Shown here: piece by piece, positions 1 through 9,167 of the stretch
Numbering within the stretch: the stretch's first letter is position 1
How the letters are laid out: each line of letters starts with the position of its first letter
Assembly: GCA_030653035.1 (NCBI GenBank)
Contig: JAUSAB010000059.1
Coordinates: forward strand, 1 to 49,906
DNA length: 49,906 nt
Direction of reading: 5' to 3'
Source: Desulfocapsaceae bacterium
Lineage (GTDB): Bacteria; Desulfobacterota; Desulfobulbia; Desulfobulbales; Desulfocapsaceae
Notes under the pieces: generated by a model
What the model saw: the letters and a program-made list of their open reading frames with translations, nothing else
The model's database searches: none
Told to the model about the DNA's origin: nothing
Program-made: the position numbers and the translations under genes

Positions 1-140
1 GCCAATTCTCGCAGGAGAAAAAACCTAGCTCGCTTGGTTGCTAATCTTAAATTTCGAGGAGGAATTGCACTTCTTTTTTTGACTTTCGGGGGGGCATTTT
101 TGGACGCTGACAGGGGGTCATTTTTAAAAGCTGATTGACA
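1..140. mobile_element. IS21-like insertion sequence end (remnant, terminal repeats)
   Basis: Two related units lie head to tail, at 88-112 and 113-140. Each begins with a run of G, followed by a CATTTTT or TCATTTTT block, and ends in TGACA. Read from the right on the minus strand, the terminus starts TGTCAA and is followed about 28 bases later by a second TGTCAG unit. Multiple short terminal repeats starting with TGT are typical of IS21-family (istA/istB) ends, which is known for the family; the assignment here is inference. The body of the element would lie to the left, outside the window. The plus-strand frame from base 1 is open until about 135 and could be the tail of an istB-like gene, but it is too short to recognise. 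Confidence 0.4.
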
Positions 141-297
141 AGATCGGAAACAAGCAGAAGCAAGCACTACGGGAATAGGCCGAGAAGCATAATCAGTCAA
201 AGAAATCAAAGTTTCCTTATAGGAACCCTTGATTTCTTCAACCATTTTTAAAAAAACTGGGTGATTCTCTGTCACCCTCATACGGTCAAAGCTTGGG

Positions 298-810
298 GTG
301 GTCAATTTTCAGTTGTCATTACTATCCGGCGAAACAGAGGTACTCATCACTTCGTTGACAGATATGGAACAGTATCCCCATGACCTTTTTGCTGACCTGT
401 ATCACGATCGATGGCCGGTAGAAGAAGACTACAAGATCATGAAATGCCGAATCGAAATTGAAAACTTTACAGGCCAAAGTGAGCTGTCCGTTTACCAGGA
501 TTTCCACGCCCGTGTTTTGTCTAAAAATATCAACATGATGCTGGCACATGCCGCTCAGGATAGCGTGGAGCAGTCAACTAACCACAGAAGACTTCCCTAT
601 AAAATCAATATTTCCCACGCTCTTTCAACCATGAGAGATACTATCGTGTTGCTCTTTCACAAAACCGGGGGTGCGCTACAAACTCTCATATCTGAATTGC
701 TTGATACACTTGCCTCGGCCATCGAACCGATAAGACCTGGAAAAAGTAATCCTCGTTACCATAAAAGATCACAACGAAATTTTTACCAAACTTACAAGCC
801 GGTTCTTTAA
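298..810 (+). pseudogene. IS4-family transposase, 3' fragment
   Basis: This 170-codon frame (GTG at 298, open from about 265) encodes the C-terminal part of a DDE transposase. At residues about 38-53 it carries the IS4 family Y(2)R(3)E(6)K signature: LYHDRWPVEEDYKIMK, with Y, R, E and K at the expected spacing and E as the third catalytic acid. IS4-family transposases are usually about 350-450 residues with two catalytic Asp upstream; those are missing, so the gene has lost its 5' half. Immediately upstream is flanking DNA and an IS21-like end, which suggests nested or successive insertions. No start codon with a ribosome-binding site is visible. It is almost certainly inactive. Confidence 0.75.
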
Positions 811-846
811 GTTAATGACATTGAATTTGCGCTTACAAAACAATCG

Positions 847-1098
847 TTATTTTTTACCTTTTGCAGATGCCCTCTTAGCTGCCTTCAGCGGATTAACACG
901 AATAGTAACGATATTAATTTCCGGTTTAGCATGTGTTGCAAAATTACAAATTCCCAGACGCCACTTAGCATCTGGTTGCATATAAGTCTTGCAAAATTGT
1001 GCCCCAGATTCTTCCACAATTCTTTCACATCCAGAACATTTATCAATTACAGATTTAAAATTTCTTTCGCTATAACTTTTCACAGCTTGATTTTGCAT
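847..1098 (-). CDS. PxxKW-family cysteine-rich small protein
   Basis: This is an 83-residue protein with four Cys: a CSGC pair at about 21-24, a single Cys at about 36, and one more in GICNFATH. The sequence QPDAKW matches the PxxKW motif that names a small cysteine-rich family found mainly in anaerobic Desulfobacterota. Its function is unknown; Cys spacing suggests metal binding (inference). The C-terminus is basic (KAAKRASAKGKK). I chose the ATG at 1098 because a strong GGAGG sits five bases upstream; a start seven codons earlier (1119) has no such site. It stands alone between the transposase fragment and pilC, on the opposite strand to both. Confidence 0.7.
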   Translation of the reverse strand: MQNQAVKSYSERNFKSVIDKCSGCERIVEESGAQFCKTYMQPDAKWRLGICNFATHAKPEINIVTIRVNPLKAAKRASAKGKK

Positions 1099-1119
1099 AT
1101 TATCCTCCTGATTTCTCAA

Positions 1120-1497
1120 ACAACCTTACAATCATGTCATGTTTATTGACGTAAAACTCATCATTGTCCCATGGAGCTTAAAACCAAGCCATGATTCATC
1201 ATCACAAAAAAAGTTAGTCTAACAAATCACGTAAATTTTCTCAAGCAAAAAACAGAAAGAGCCTGCACAACATAGCGAGCACTCAACATTCTTCTTTCTT
1301 CTCAACAGAGAGAAACGACACCCTTTCACACCTCTTTTTTCCATGCAAACCATAAAAAAAAACAACCTCTTATCTCTACTTCCTTGTATTCAGCAACTTC
1401 ATGAGATAGAATATACTTTATCTTTAACTCAATACAATTTAATTATTTAATTTTACACAGAATATAATCTGTACACAACGTCACAGAGGGACAAATT
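1120..1497. other. AT-rich intergenic region upstream of pilC
   Basis: This roughly 380-base gap separates the divergent PxxKW gene and pilC, so it should hold both promoters. It is markedly AT-rich. I see no sigma-54 -24/-12 pair, no RNA gene and no strong inverted repeat. A purine-rich AGAGGG lies about nine bases before the pilC ATG and probably serves as its ribosome-binding site. Confidence 0.4.
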
Positions 1498-2709
1498 ATG
1501 CCAGTCTATGTATGGAAAGGTATAAATTCACAAGGCGTCAAGCGCAAAGGCGAAGTTGAGTCTCCGGATCAAGCAGCCGCATTAGCTCATGTCAAACGTC
1601 TGCGGATTCAGGATATCAATATAAAAGAAAAGCCGAAGGATCTGCTGGAAAATCTTTCTTTCTTTAAACCAAAAGTAACGGGCAAGGATCTTGTAATCTT
1701 TACCAGACAACTTTCGACCATGATCGATGCTGGACTACCCCTAATCCAAAGCCTTGAAATATTGGCTAAACAACAGGAGAACTCAACGTTTAAGGCAGTT
1801 CTAACCGCCATCAAGAGAGATGTTGAAACCGGGACTACCATCGCGGATGCGATGAGAAAACACCCCACCGTCTTTGACAATCTTTTTTCCAACATGATTG
1901 AAGCTGGTGAAACTGGTGGTATTCTCGACACCATTCTTGGACGACTGGCGATGTTTAAGGAAAAGTCGATGGCTCTGACCAAAAAAATTAAAGGGGCAAT
2001 GACTTATCCCACTATCTGTCTCGCCATCTCTTTTCTTATCCTTGGTGTCATTCTTGTCTTTGTAATTCCTGTTTTCTCGACAATGTTTTCCAGTATGGGG
2101 GCCGCCCTGCCAATCCCTACACAAATAGTTGTCCAGATGAGTAATTTTGTAAAATCAAATTTTCTCTACATTATCATGGGGATATTCGCTCTGGTATTTA
2201 TCATTAAAAAAATATACCATACGGAAAAAGGTCGCTACAGAATAGATGCCATGCTTTTGCGAGCACCCGTTGTCGGCCCTTTAATCAGAAAAGTGGCTGT
2301 TGCTAAATTTACAAGAACATTAAGTACCATGCTCCAGAGTGGCGTGCCCATCCTTGACGCACTGAAAGTAGTAGCCAAAACCTCTGGTAACAAAGTTATT
2401 GAGGCGGCTGTTTTCAGAGTCGCGGACAGTATCAGCGAAGGTCGGCCTATTGCCGAACCCCTGGAAGAAAGTGGCGTTTTCCCAAACATGGTAGTACAAA
2501 TGATCAATGTTGGCGAATCCGTAGGCGCTTTGGATACGATGCTCGCCAAGATTGCAGATTTTTATGACGACGAGGTGGATCAAGCTGTAAACAATCTCAC
2601 ATCCATGATTGAACCATTTATGATGGTCTTTTTAGGGGGAATGATAGGCGGAATAGTTATAGCCATGTACCTGCCTATCTTCTCAATGGCATCTGTAGTT
2701 TCAAAATAA
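1498..2709 (+). CDS. pilC: Type IV pilus inner-membrane platform protein PilC (GspF family)
   Basis: PilC is the inner-membrane platform of the type IV pilus machine, coupling the PilB/PilT motors to pilin assembly. The 403-residue length is normal. Two T2SSF (GspF) domains are visible, at about 66-190 and 270-395, each opening with a similar pattern (FTRQLSTMIDAGLPL and FTRTLSTMLQSGVPI). Hydrophobic membrane segments lie at about 168-195, 215-232 and 370-395. The N-terminus (MPVYVWKGINSQG) is the usual PilC opening. pilB, pilT and the sensor genes that commonly precede pilC are not here, so it is either at the end of a dispersed set or a solitary copy. A GspF of a type II secretion system is the alternative; the N-terminus favours PilC. 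Confidence 0.88.
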   Translation: MPVYVWKGINSQGVKRKGEVESPDQAAALAHVKRLRIQDINIKEKPKDLLENLSFFKPKVTGKDLVIFTRQLSTMIDAGLPLIQSLEILAKQQENSTFKAVLTAIKRDVETGTTIADAMRKHPTVFDNLFSNMIEAGETGGILDTILGRLAMFKEKSMALTKKIKGAMTYPTICLAISFLILGVILVFVIPVFSTMFSSMGAALPIPTQIVVQMSNFVKSNFLYIIMGIFALVFIIKKIYHTEKGRYRIDAMLLRAPVVGPLIRKVAVAKFTRTLSTMLQSGVPILDALKVVAKTSGNKVIEAAVFRVADSISEGRPIAEPLEESGVFPNMVVQMINVGESVGALDTMLAKIADFYDDEVDQAVNNLTSMIEPFMMVFLGGMIGGIVIAMYLPIFSMASVVSK

Positions 2710-2778
2710 TTAATATTTCATTAATCAGGCGTTTTTAACAATTCAACAAGATTATTTTTATTTTTAACGGAGAACAAT

Positions 2779-3066
2779 ATGACACTTACTAAGGCAGAAT
2801 TAGTTCAACAAATCTACAAAATCCATCCCACACTCAGTAAAACCCAGGCAACAGAGTCAATAGAGGCTTTTCTTCGTATCTCAAAAAATACCCTGATCAA
2901 CGGATCTGATCTCCTCCTGAGTGGATTTGGAAAGTTTAACGTAAAAGACAAAAGCTCAAGAAGAGGACGCAATCCTCAAACTGGAGACGAACTCACCCTT
3001 GATGCACGAAGAGTGATTACATTTAAACCCTCTGGAATCCTTCGTGACAAAATAAATAATTCTTAA
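2779..3066 (+). CDS. ihfA: HU/IHF-family DNA-bending protein, IHF alpha type
   Basis: This is a 95-residue histone-like protein of the bacterial DNA-binding (HU/IHF) family. It starts MTLTKAELVQQIY and carries the DNA-intercalating arm motif RRGRNPQTG at about 61-69, with the preceding LSGFGKFNVKDK strand. The arm and the following ARRVITFKPSG agree better with integration host factor alpha than with HU. IHF bends DNA at specific sites and assists sigma-54 promoters, recombination and replication. A matching beta subunit is not in the window. A purine-rich ACGGAG precedes the ATG. The gene lies 69 bases after pilC and may be co-transcribed with it. Confidence 0.82.
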   Translation: MTLTKAELVQQIYKIHPTLSKTQATESIEAFLRISKNTLINGSDLLLSGFGKFNVKDKSSRRGRNPQTGDELTLDARRVITFKPSGILRDKINNS

Positions 3067-3214
3067 CAACCTTGAGATTGACAGCAACCATATCATCTTT
3101 TCTTTTTCTTTCATTCAGGGCTGGATCTGCTACAAACACTTTTAGCCCTGAGTGTCTCACGCCTTTTCAAACTCAACAACATCTTTCTTCTCTACAAACA
3201 CCCAAGTCTTGTCC

Positions 3215-4168
3215 ATGTCCACCCAACTCTCATTAAAAGATATTCAGCTGAGTTCAATCAACACCACTCAACTCTGGAACATCCATCCTTTTCTGGATGA
3301 CACACCCTCACCGGCACTCCAACAATCATTTACTGAAGTGGGAATCCTGCACCCCCCCATTGTTCAACAGGCACAGGATGGAACTTTTAATCTTATCTGT
3401 GGGCGCAAACGCCTCTATGCCCTCAAACATTACTTCAAGCAAACAAGCTGGCACTGCCTGATTATTCAACCCACGCTCGCGCCATCTGCTTTTCTTCTCA
3501 ATATCTTGACCGATCAGCAGCTTAATGGACCACTTTCTCCTATAGAAATTGCCCATTTTCTCAAATATTGTCTGGATAAAATGGACAAAAATGAGGTACT
3601 AAATTTCTTTCTCCCTCGTCTGGGTTATAAAAAACAGGAATTTCTTATCAAACAACTTGTAAGCCTCTTAAGCCTGGAAGAAACGATACAACGACAAATT
3701 CATCATGGCCTCATCATCGATAAAATCGCCTTTGAACTTGTGACACTACCACCAAGAGACAGGTTCTGTCTTTCATCCCTCTTTGAACTCCTGCAACCAG
3801 GTACTGGAAAACAAAAAAGAATATTAACTCTCAGTCAAGATATAGCCAATCGTTCACAAAAATCAATTTCATCTCTCTTTGAAGAACAAGATTTCAAAAA
3901 CATAATTGAACATCAAGAGATGAATCCACCGCAAAAAATCCATACTCTTCTTGAGCTCCTGCAAAAAGAATTTTATCCTAGAAGCAGTGACGCTGAACAC
4001 ATCTTTAAAGACAGGGTGAGAAAACTCAATTTACCTGACAACTATGAGCTCACCCACAGTCTTAATTTTGAAAGAGATGAAGTGTATCTTACTCTGACGT
4101 TTCCAGATTTGGAAAGTTGCGAAACAGCCTGGATGCAAAAAATGGGCTACACAAGCAAACATGAGTGA
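3215..4168 (+). CDS. Orphan ParB N-terminal-domain protein
   Basis: The roughly 317-residue product has a ParB/Srx-like N-terminal fold: LSLKDIQL near the start, then PALQQSFTEVGILHPPIVQ at about 32-50 and LICGRKRLYALK at about 61-72, matching the ParB box I (GERRxxA-like) pattern. A helical middle (about 110-220) is compatible with the ParB DNA-binding region, but I see no clear helix-turn-helix. The C-terminal third is unrecognised. There is no parA and no obvious parS site nearby, so a role in chromosome partition is not supported; orphan ParB-like proteins often act as regulators. The start is uncertain: ATG 3215 and in-frame GTG 3152 both lack a clear ribosome-binding site. It converges with ribD. 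Confidence 0.65.
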   Translation: MSTQLSLKDIQLSSINTTQLWNIHPFLDDTPSPALQQSFTEVGILHPPIVQQAQDGTFNLICGRKRLYALKHYFKQTSWHCLIIQPTLAPSAFLLNILTDQQLNGPLSPIEIAHFLKYCLDKMDKNEVLNFFLPRLGYKKQEFLIKQLVSLLSLEETIQRQIHHGLIIDKIAFELVTLPPRDRFCLSSLFELLQPGTGKQKRILTLSQDIANRSQKSISSLFEEQDFKNIIEHQEMNPPQKIHTLLELLQKEFYPRSSDAEHIFKDRVRKLNLPDNYELTHSLNFERDEVYLTLTFPDLESCETAWMQKMGYTSKHE

Positions 4169-4215
4169 AATACCGGGGAACAACTGAAAGAAACAGAGAA
4201 TGACTTATGATGGCT

Positions 4216-5334
4216 TCAGGAAAGACCATAGATCACATCACCGGCAACCATTATATCCTGTTTAAGATGGCGGTAATGAACATTATGCAGGCGGACGGCA
4301 TCGCTGTGGCCAGAGATATTGAGCCCCTCAACAACCGAAACGCCAGAGTCACCAGCAAAAATTGGGGCAATAAAAAGATTCACATGATCAACCAATTGCT
4401 CTCTTAAAAAAGCACCATGAATAGTTGCTCCCCCTTCAACAAGCACCGAGGAAATCCCTTTACTGGCAAGGATCTTTAACAGCTGGCGAAGATCAACCCT
4501 GCCATCAGCACCACATCCCACCTGATAGATAACTACTTTCTCTGATCTTCTGATCCGTTCCATTTTTTCAAAACTGACTTCGGTTCCACAAAAAATCCAA
4601 GTGGGAGCTGAGGAATCAAGATGAAGGAGTCTAGCAGACTCTGGAATATGCAAGTGGGTATCAAGAACAATCCGGATAGGATCCCGTCCACCATGGGGCA
4701 GGCGAGTAGTAAGGGATGGGTCATCGACCATGACGGTACCATTTCCCACCAGGATCGCATCCACGCGATCACGCAACCGATGGACCTTCCGCAATGAGGC
4801 AGCCCCTGTCATCTGACCACTTTTATGCGGCTGATAACTGATGCGTCCATCAAGACTCATCCCTGCTTTCATCACTACCCAAGGCAAGGATTGAGTGATA
4901 TATTTTAAAAAAGGACGATTCATGGCTCGACATTCAGCCTCAAGCACCCCGCTAATCACTTCAATCCCCTGACTTTGCAGATAGCTGTTGCCGCTACCAT
5001 CAACCAGGGGGTTGGGATCTTGCATCCCAACGACCACCCGCCTGATACCACTGGCAGCTATCGCCTTACTGCATGGGGGAGTCCGTCCGGTATGATTACA
5101 AGGCTCAAGGGTCACATACAGTGTGGCACCAGAAGCCAATGCCCCTGCCTGACGCAAGGCATGTATTTCTGCATGCGGTGTCCCTGCCTTTTTATGATAA
5201 CCCGTAGCAACAATCACCTGATCACGAACGATAATCGCCCCCACGCAAGGATTGGGGGAGGTTCGCCCTATGCCTTTACGCGCCTCTCGTAAAGCCAGGC
5301 GCATATAATAGTGATCTCGCTCAGATGGCAGCAC
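4216..5334 (-). CDS. ribD: Bifunctional riboflavin deaminase/reductase RibD
   Basis: RibD carries out steps two and three of riboflavin synthesis: deamination of the pyrimidine intermediate, then NADPH-dependent side-chain reduction. The 372-residue length is typical. The N-terminal deaminase domain shows the zinc site HAEIHAL (about 54-60) and PCNHTGRTPPC (about 78-88). The C-terminal reductase domain starts near residue 150 (MKAGMSLDGRISY) and includes the VEGGATIHGAFL motif near 300. It begins with GTG directly after the nrdR stop codon, so translation is probably coupled. The order nrdR-ribD is common in Desulfobacterota and other Proteobacteria, but the usual ribE/ribBA/ribH genes do not follow here. 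Confidence 0.93.
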   Translation of the reverse strand: MLPSERDHYYMRLALREARKGIGRTSPNPCVGAIIVRDQVIVATGYHKKAGTPHAEIHALRQAGALASGATLYVTLEPCNHTGRTPPCSKAIAASGIRRVVVGMQDPNPLVDGSGNSYLQSQGIEVISGVLEAECRAMNRPFLKYITQSLPWVVMKAGMSLDGRISYQPHKSGQMTGAASLRKVHRLRDRVDAILVGNGTVMVDDPSLTTRLPHGGRDPIRIVLDTHLHIPESARLLHLDSSAPTWIFCGTEVSFEKMERIRRSEKVVIYQVGCGADGRVDLRQLLKILASKGISSVLVEGGATIHGAFLREQLVDHVNLFIAPIFAGDSGVSVVEGLNISGHSDAVRLHNVHYRHLKQDIMVAGDVIYGLS

Positions 5335-5805
5335 TTAGGCCTCTTTGCTATCTCTGGCATCCAACAGGGTTTTCAACTCATCCACAAACTGACTAACATC
5401 TTTAAACTGGCGATACACTGAGGCAAAACGGACATAGGCGACCTCATCAAGTTCAGGCAGTGACTCCATCACCCACTCACCAATAATTTGCGAGGAGACC
5501 TCTTTTAACCCCAGATCTTGAAGCCTTTTCTCAATTTCATCGACAAAGGCATCAATATCATCATAACTTACTGGTCTTTTTTCACAGGCCTTTTCAAGGC
5601 CGACAACCATTTTCTGACGATCCCACGCCTCACGACGCCCATCCTTTTTCACCAGGACAGGCATCATCACTTCCAGTCGTTCATAAGTGGTAAAACGCTG
5701 GTTACATGTTAGACAAGAGCGTCGCCGTCTGGTAATAGTACTCTCCTTATTCAAGCGAGAGTCAATAACCTTGTTATCAAGATGACCACAATAAGGACAC
5801 TTCAT
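5335..5805 (-). CDS. nrdR: Ribonucleotide reductase transcriptional repressor NrdR
   Basis: NrdR senses ATP/dATP and represses ribonucleotide reductase genes. The 156-residue protein has the N-terminal zinc ribbon (CPYC at 3-6 and CLTC near 31-34), the basic DNA-binding stretch ITRRRRSC, and an ATP-cone domain from about 49 to 140 beginning with VLVKKDGRREAW. It is adjacent to ribD with no gap and follows glyA by 12 bases, so the three genes probably form one transcript. Its likely target in this window is nrdJ at 45332-47503, which has an NrdR-box-like palindrome upstream. Confidence 0.95.
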   Translation of the reverse strand: MKCPYCGHLDNKVIDSRLNKESTITRRRRSCLTCNQRFTTYERLEVMMPVLVKKDGRREAWDRQKMVVGLEKACEKRPVSYDDIDAFVDEIEKRLQDLGLKEVSSQIIGEWVMESLPELDEVAYVRFASVYRQFKDVSQFVDELKTLLDARDSKEA

Positions 5806-5817
5806 ACTTTCTCCGAT

Positions 5818-7068
5818 TTACAGTACAGGATCAACGATATCGGAAAGAGGAAATTTTGCACACAGTTCCCGTACTTCCTGACGTACCTGCGCGATTGTCT
5901 GTTGATCACGTTTAGTGATAACACGCTCAATCCAATCGGCAATCCGCAACATTTCTGCAACTTTTAACCCCCTGGTGGTAACGGTAGGCGTCCCGATACG
6001 CACTCCACTTGTCACAAACCGCGACTTGATATCAAAGGGAATCGCATTTTTATTCACAGTCATTCCACCCTGCTCAAGAAGCTCCTCCGCCTCTTTCCCG
6101 GTTATATCCTTATTGCTCAAATCCACAAGAAAAAGATGATTATCGGTCCCGCCGGATACCAATCTGAAGTTTTTGGCCATCAAGCCTGCAGCAAGTGCTT
6201 TAGCGTTTTCGACAACTTGCCCCTGATATGCCTTGAATTCCTCACTCATCGCCTCCTTGAAGCCAACGGCCTTGGCAGCTATGACATGCATTAACGGCCC
6301 GCCTTGGATACCAGGGAAGATATGACTATTCAGGGCTTTACCCCATTTTTCACGTGCCAGGATTAATCCGCCCCTGGGGCCACGCAAGGTCTTATGGGTT
6401 GTTGTTGTGACAAAATCCGCATACGGAACAGGGGAGGGATGCACTCCAGCGGCAACAAGTCCGGCAATGTGGGCCATATCCACCATAAACATGGCGCCGA
6501 TCTCATCGGCTATTCTCCTGAATCCGGCAAAATCGATAAATCGTGGATAGGCGCTGGCCCCGGCCACTATCATCTTGGGCTTGTTTTCAAAGGCAAAACG
6601 TTCAACTTTTTCCATATTGATTCGCTCAGTATCACGCTCTACACCGTAGGAAATAAAATCAAACAACTGTCCCGAAAAATTAACCCCGCTGCCATGGGTC
6701 AAATGACCACCATGGGCAAGATCCATTCCCAGCACCTTGTCCCCAGGCTTCAGTGTAGCAAAATAGACGGCCATATTGGCCTGTGATCCTGAATGAGGCT
6801 GGACATTGGCATACTCAGCGCCAAATATTTCTTTGGCCCGGGAAATAGCCAAGTCCTCCACCTGATCAGCAAAATCACAACCACCGTAATATCGTTTCTG
6901 CGGATAGCCCTCGGCATATTTATTGGTAAAAATCGATCCCTGGGCCTCGAGAACCGCTTGTGATGCTATATTTTCAGAGGCAATCAGCTCTAACTGATTA
7001 TTTTGACGCTCATATTCAAGTTTGATACTGTTGTAAATTTTAGGATCTGTTTTTTGCAATGCATTCAT
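5818..7068 (-). CDS. glyA: Serine hydroxymethyltransferase
   Basis: This PLP enzyme interconverts serine and glycine and loads tetrahydrofolate with a one-carbon unit. The 416-residue length matches the family. The PLP lysine lies in [14 protein letters not shown] (about 224-237), and the active-site stretches [13 protein letters not shown] and [13 protein letters not shown] are intact. I chose the ATG at 7068 because AAAGGTGA precedes it by seven bases and it yields the normal N-terminus; an in-frame codon at 7101 would add eleven unconserved residues. It lies downstream of the rpiB terminator, so it needs its own promoter within 7069-7300. Confidence 0.95.
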   Translation of the reverse strand: MNALQKTDPKIYNSIKLEYERQNNQLELIASENIASQAVLEAQGSIFTNKYAEGYPQKRYYGGCDFADQVEDLAISRAKEIFGAEYANVQPHSGSQANMAVYFATLKPGDKVLGMDLAHGGHLTHGSGVNFSGQLFDFISYGVERDTERINMEKVERFAFENKPKMIVAGASAYPRFIDFAGFRRIADEIGAMFMVDMAHIAGLVAAGVHPSPVPYADFVTTTTHKTLRGPRGGLILAREKWGKALNSHIFPGIQGGPLMHVIAAKAVGFKEAMSEEFKAYQGQVVENAKALAAGLMAKNFRLVSGGTDNHLFLVDLSNKDITGKEAEELLEQGGMTVNKNAIPFDIKSRFVTSGVRIGTPTVTTRGLKVAEMLRIADWIERVITKRDQQTIAQVRQEVRELCAKFPLSDIVDPVL

Positions 7069-7303
7069 AGCGGAATCACCTTTTGCTTTTCCAGTTGACA
7101 ACCAACCAGATTTCTTCTCAAAGACAGTCTAAACCGTTGTAACAAAATAATACCATTATCTAAATGACAAAAGCGGCACCAAGGACCGATCGTTCTTCAT
7201 CTTTCCCTGAAGTGAGCAAGCCCACACCAGATAAACAAGAGAAAAACAAGACTTCAGCCATGACCGTCGGCCGCAACGAAATGGTTGTTCTGTAAAAGAT
7301 CCT
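7069..7303. other. Gap between glyA and rpiB, probable glyA promoter region
   Basis: This stretch follows the rpiB terminator (in minus-strand reading) and precedes glyA, so a glyA promoter is expected. I looked for a glycine riboswitch or another structured leader and did not find a convincing one. No open frame here looks real. Confidence 0.3.
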
Positions 7304-7340
7304 AAAAAAAAACCGGCATTTCATATTCACAATGCCGGTC
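7304..7340 (-). terminator. Rho-independent terminator after rpiB
   Basis: On the minus strand a nine-base stem ACCGGCATT (7339-7331) pairs with AATGCCGGT (7320-7312) around a ten-base loop, and is followed directly by a run of T (7312-7304). It lies about 30 bases past the rpiB stop codon and marks the end of the rpmF-to-rpiB transcript. Confidence 0.88.
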
Positions 7341-7368
7341 CTTGTACGTTATTCTCAAACTAATCGCT

Positions 7369-7800
7369 TCAGCATTTACTATACAGCTCAATACGCCCTA
7401 GGTGACGCCCACCACTAAACTCAACCGCCAGCCAGGTACGAACGATTTCCTCAGCAACGCCAGGGCCAATAACCCTTTCCCCCATACAAAGCACATTGGC
7501 ATTGTTATGCTCACGGCTCATACGGGCAGTATAGTGATCATGACAGAGTGCAGCGCGCACATGCAAATATCTATTGGCAGCCATGGACATACCAAGCCCT
7601 GTCCCGCAGATCAGGATACCACGATCCGCTGTACCTGCCTCCACCTTTTCACAAACCAGTTTGGCCAGATCAGGATAATCCACGGAGGCAGGGGAATAAC
7701 AGCCTAAATCCTGCACCTCATGCCCCAACTCTTCCGCCAACACTCGGATTATCTCTTTCAGATGAAAACCACCATGATCGGCACCAATTGCTATCTTCAC
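7369..7800 (-). CDS. rpiB: Ribose-5-phosphate isomerase B
   Basis: RpiB interconverts ribose 5-phosphate and ribulose 5-phosphate in the pentose phosphate pathway. The 143-residue product has the substrate loop IAIGADHGG at the N-terminus, the catalytic Cys in ILICGTGLGMS, and the conserved HDHYTARMSREHNNANVL stretch. I chose the GTG at 7800, preceded by GGGAG six bases upstream, because it gives the normal family N-terminus. An earlier in-frame GTG at 7842 overlaps the fabF stop as GTGA and would add 14 residues; it cannot be excluded. A terminator follows. The fabF-rpiB-glyA-nrdR-ribD order is common in Desulfobacterota. Confidence 0.93.
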   Translation of the reverse strand: MKIAIGADHGGFHLKEIIRVLAEELGHEVQDLGCYSPASVDYPDLAKLVCEKVEAGTADRGILICGTGLGMSMAANRYLHVRAALCHDHYTARMSREHNNANVLCMGERVIGPGVAEEIVRTWLAVEFSGGRHLGRIELYSKC

Positions 7801-7838
7801 ATCAATCTCCCGTAAGTGGTCTTTTCCCTGACTGCATT

Positions 7839-9083
7839 TCACCCTTGAAAACGCTGCATAACGATAACACCGTTGGTGCCACCAAAACCGAAGGAATTAG
7901 ATACCGCTGCTCGAATCTCCATCTTCCTGGCCTGATTCGGCACATAATCAAGATCACACTCCGGACTGGCCTCCTGCAGATTGATCGTCGGCGGGGCAAT
8001 CTGTTGACTGACACTCAGAGCTGTAAAGGCTGCCTCAATTCCGCCAGCAGCCCCCAGCATATGGCCGGTCATCGATTTTGTGGAACTGATGGCAAGCTTC
8101 TGGGCGTGATCACCAAAAACTGTTTTAATGGCCTGGGTTTCACAACGATCATTTAACGGGGTAGATGTGCCATGGGCGTTAATATAATCAATATCTTCAG
8201 GGGCAAGTCCTGCATCCTGCAAGGCCATACGCAGACATCGCGCCGCCCCTTCCCCATTTTCCGGCGGAGCGGCAATATGATAGGCATCACTGCTGGCACC
8301 ATAACCAGTTATTTCAGCATAAATTATGGCGCCGCGCTTAATGGCGTGTTCCAACTCTTCAACAACAAGCATACCAGAGCCCTCAGACATGATGAACCCA
8401 TCCCGATCTTTATCAAAAGGCCTGGATGCCTGTTCCGGCGCATCATTTCGCGTAGAAAGCGCCTTCATGGCGCTAAATCCACCGACCCCAAGCGGACATA
8501 TTACAGCCTCGGTGCCACCAGTAATCACCATATCACTGCTGCCATAGACAATGGAGCGATAGGCTTCACCAACAGCATGGGTCCCTGCAGCACAGGCAGT
8601 TGAAAGGGCAAGATTAGGCCCTTTTGCTCCCAGCTGCATAGATATATGACCAGAGGGCATATTGGGGATGGCCATGGGAATAAAAAAAGGCGAGATCTTC
8701 CTTGAACCACGTTCAAGACAGCTCACATGATTCTGCTCAATAGTAGGAAGGCCACCCATACCACATCCAGTAATCACACCTACCCGCTGACAATTGGTTT
8801 CATCAATACTGGCTCCACTGTCTGCAAATGCCAATTTGGCTGCAACTACGGCATACTGCACATACAAGTCAAGGTGTTTGGCAAGTTTTTTTTCAATAAA
8901 CTCTTCTACCTGAAAGTCCTTTACCTCTGCTGCAATCTTGACCGCATAATCACTGGTGTCAAAGCGGGTGATAAGGCCAACACCACTGGTTCCGGCGCAG
9001 ATATTCCCCCAGGTTTTTTGTGTCCCAGTACCAAGCGGCGTTACTAAGCCAATTCCGGTAACGACAACTCTACGCTTTGCCAT
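7839..9083 (-). CDS. fabF: 3-oxoacyl-ACP synthase II (KAS II)
   Basis: FabF condenses malonyl-ACP with a growing acyl-ACP in type II fatty-acid synthesis. The Cys-His-His triad is intact: Cys in STACAAGTHA (about 165), His in NAHGTSTPLND (about 304) and His in KSMTGHMLGAAGG (about 340). The glycine-rich C-terminal FGFGGTNGVIVMQ is also present. The 414-residue length is normal. It follows acpP by about 85 bases, and that gap contains a short perfect palindrome. Confidence 0.95.
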   Translation of the reverse strand: MAKRRVVVTGIGLVTPLGTGTQKTWGNICAGTSGVGLITRFDTSDYAVKIAAEVKDFQVEEFIEKKLAKHLDLYVQYAVVAAKLAFADSGASIDETNCQRVGVITGCGMGGLPTIEQNHVSCLERGSRKISPFFIPMAIPNMPSGHISMQLGAKGPNLALSTACAAGTHAVGEAYRSIVYGSSDMVITGGTEAVICPLGVGGFSAMKALSTRNDAPEQASRPFDKDRDGFIMSEGSGMLVVEELEHAIKRGAIIYAEITGYGASSDAYHIAAPPENGEGAARCLRMALQDAGLAPEDIDYINAHGTSTPLNDRCETQAIKTVFGDHAQKLAISSTKSMTGHMLGAAGGIEAAFTALSVSQQIAPPTINLQEASPECDLDYVPNQARKMEIRAAVSNSFGFGGTNGVIVMQRFQG

Positions 9084-9123
9084 GTAAACTCTCCATCAAG
9101 CCAATAGATTCGTTTCTCACAGA

Positions 9124-9140
9124 CATGAGAGGCTCTCATG
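9124..9140. repeat. 17-base perfect palindrome between acpP and fabF
   Basis: CATGAGAG and CTCTCATG flank a single central G. It lies about 40 bases upstream of the fabF start. It could be an mRNA hairpin that tunes relative ACP and FabF expression or slows decay of the acpP message, or a protein-binding site. No T-run follows, so it is not a standard terminator. Confidence 0.45.
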
Positions 9141-9167
9141 TTCCACGAAAGCCCCTTTTTCCAGAGC

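Noticed and set aside
3-281. A minus-strand frame open from ATG 281 to the left edge of the window
   Set aside because: It runs across the IS21-like terminus and shows no family motif; chance openness in remnant DNA is the simpler reading.
7069-7303. Possible glycine riboswitch before glyA
   Set aside because: I could not find the paired conserved elements of the aptamer.
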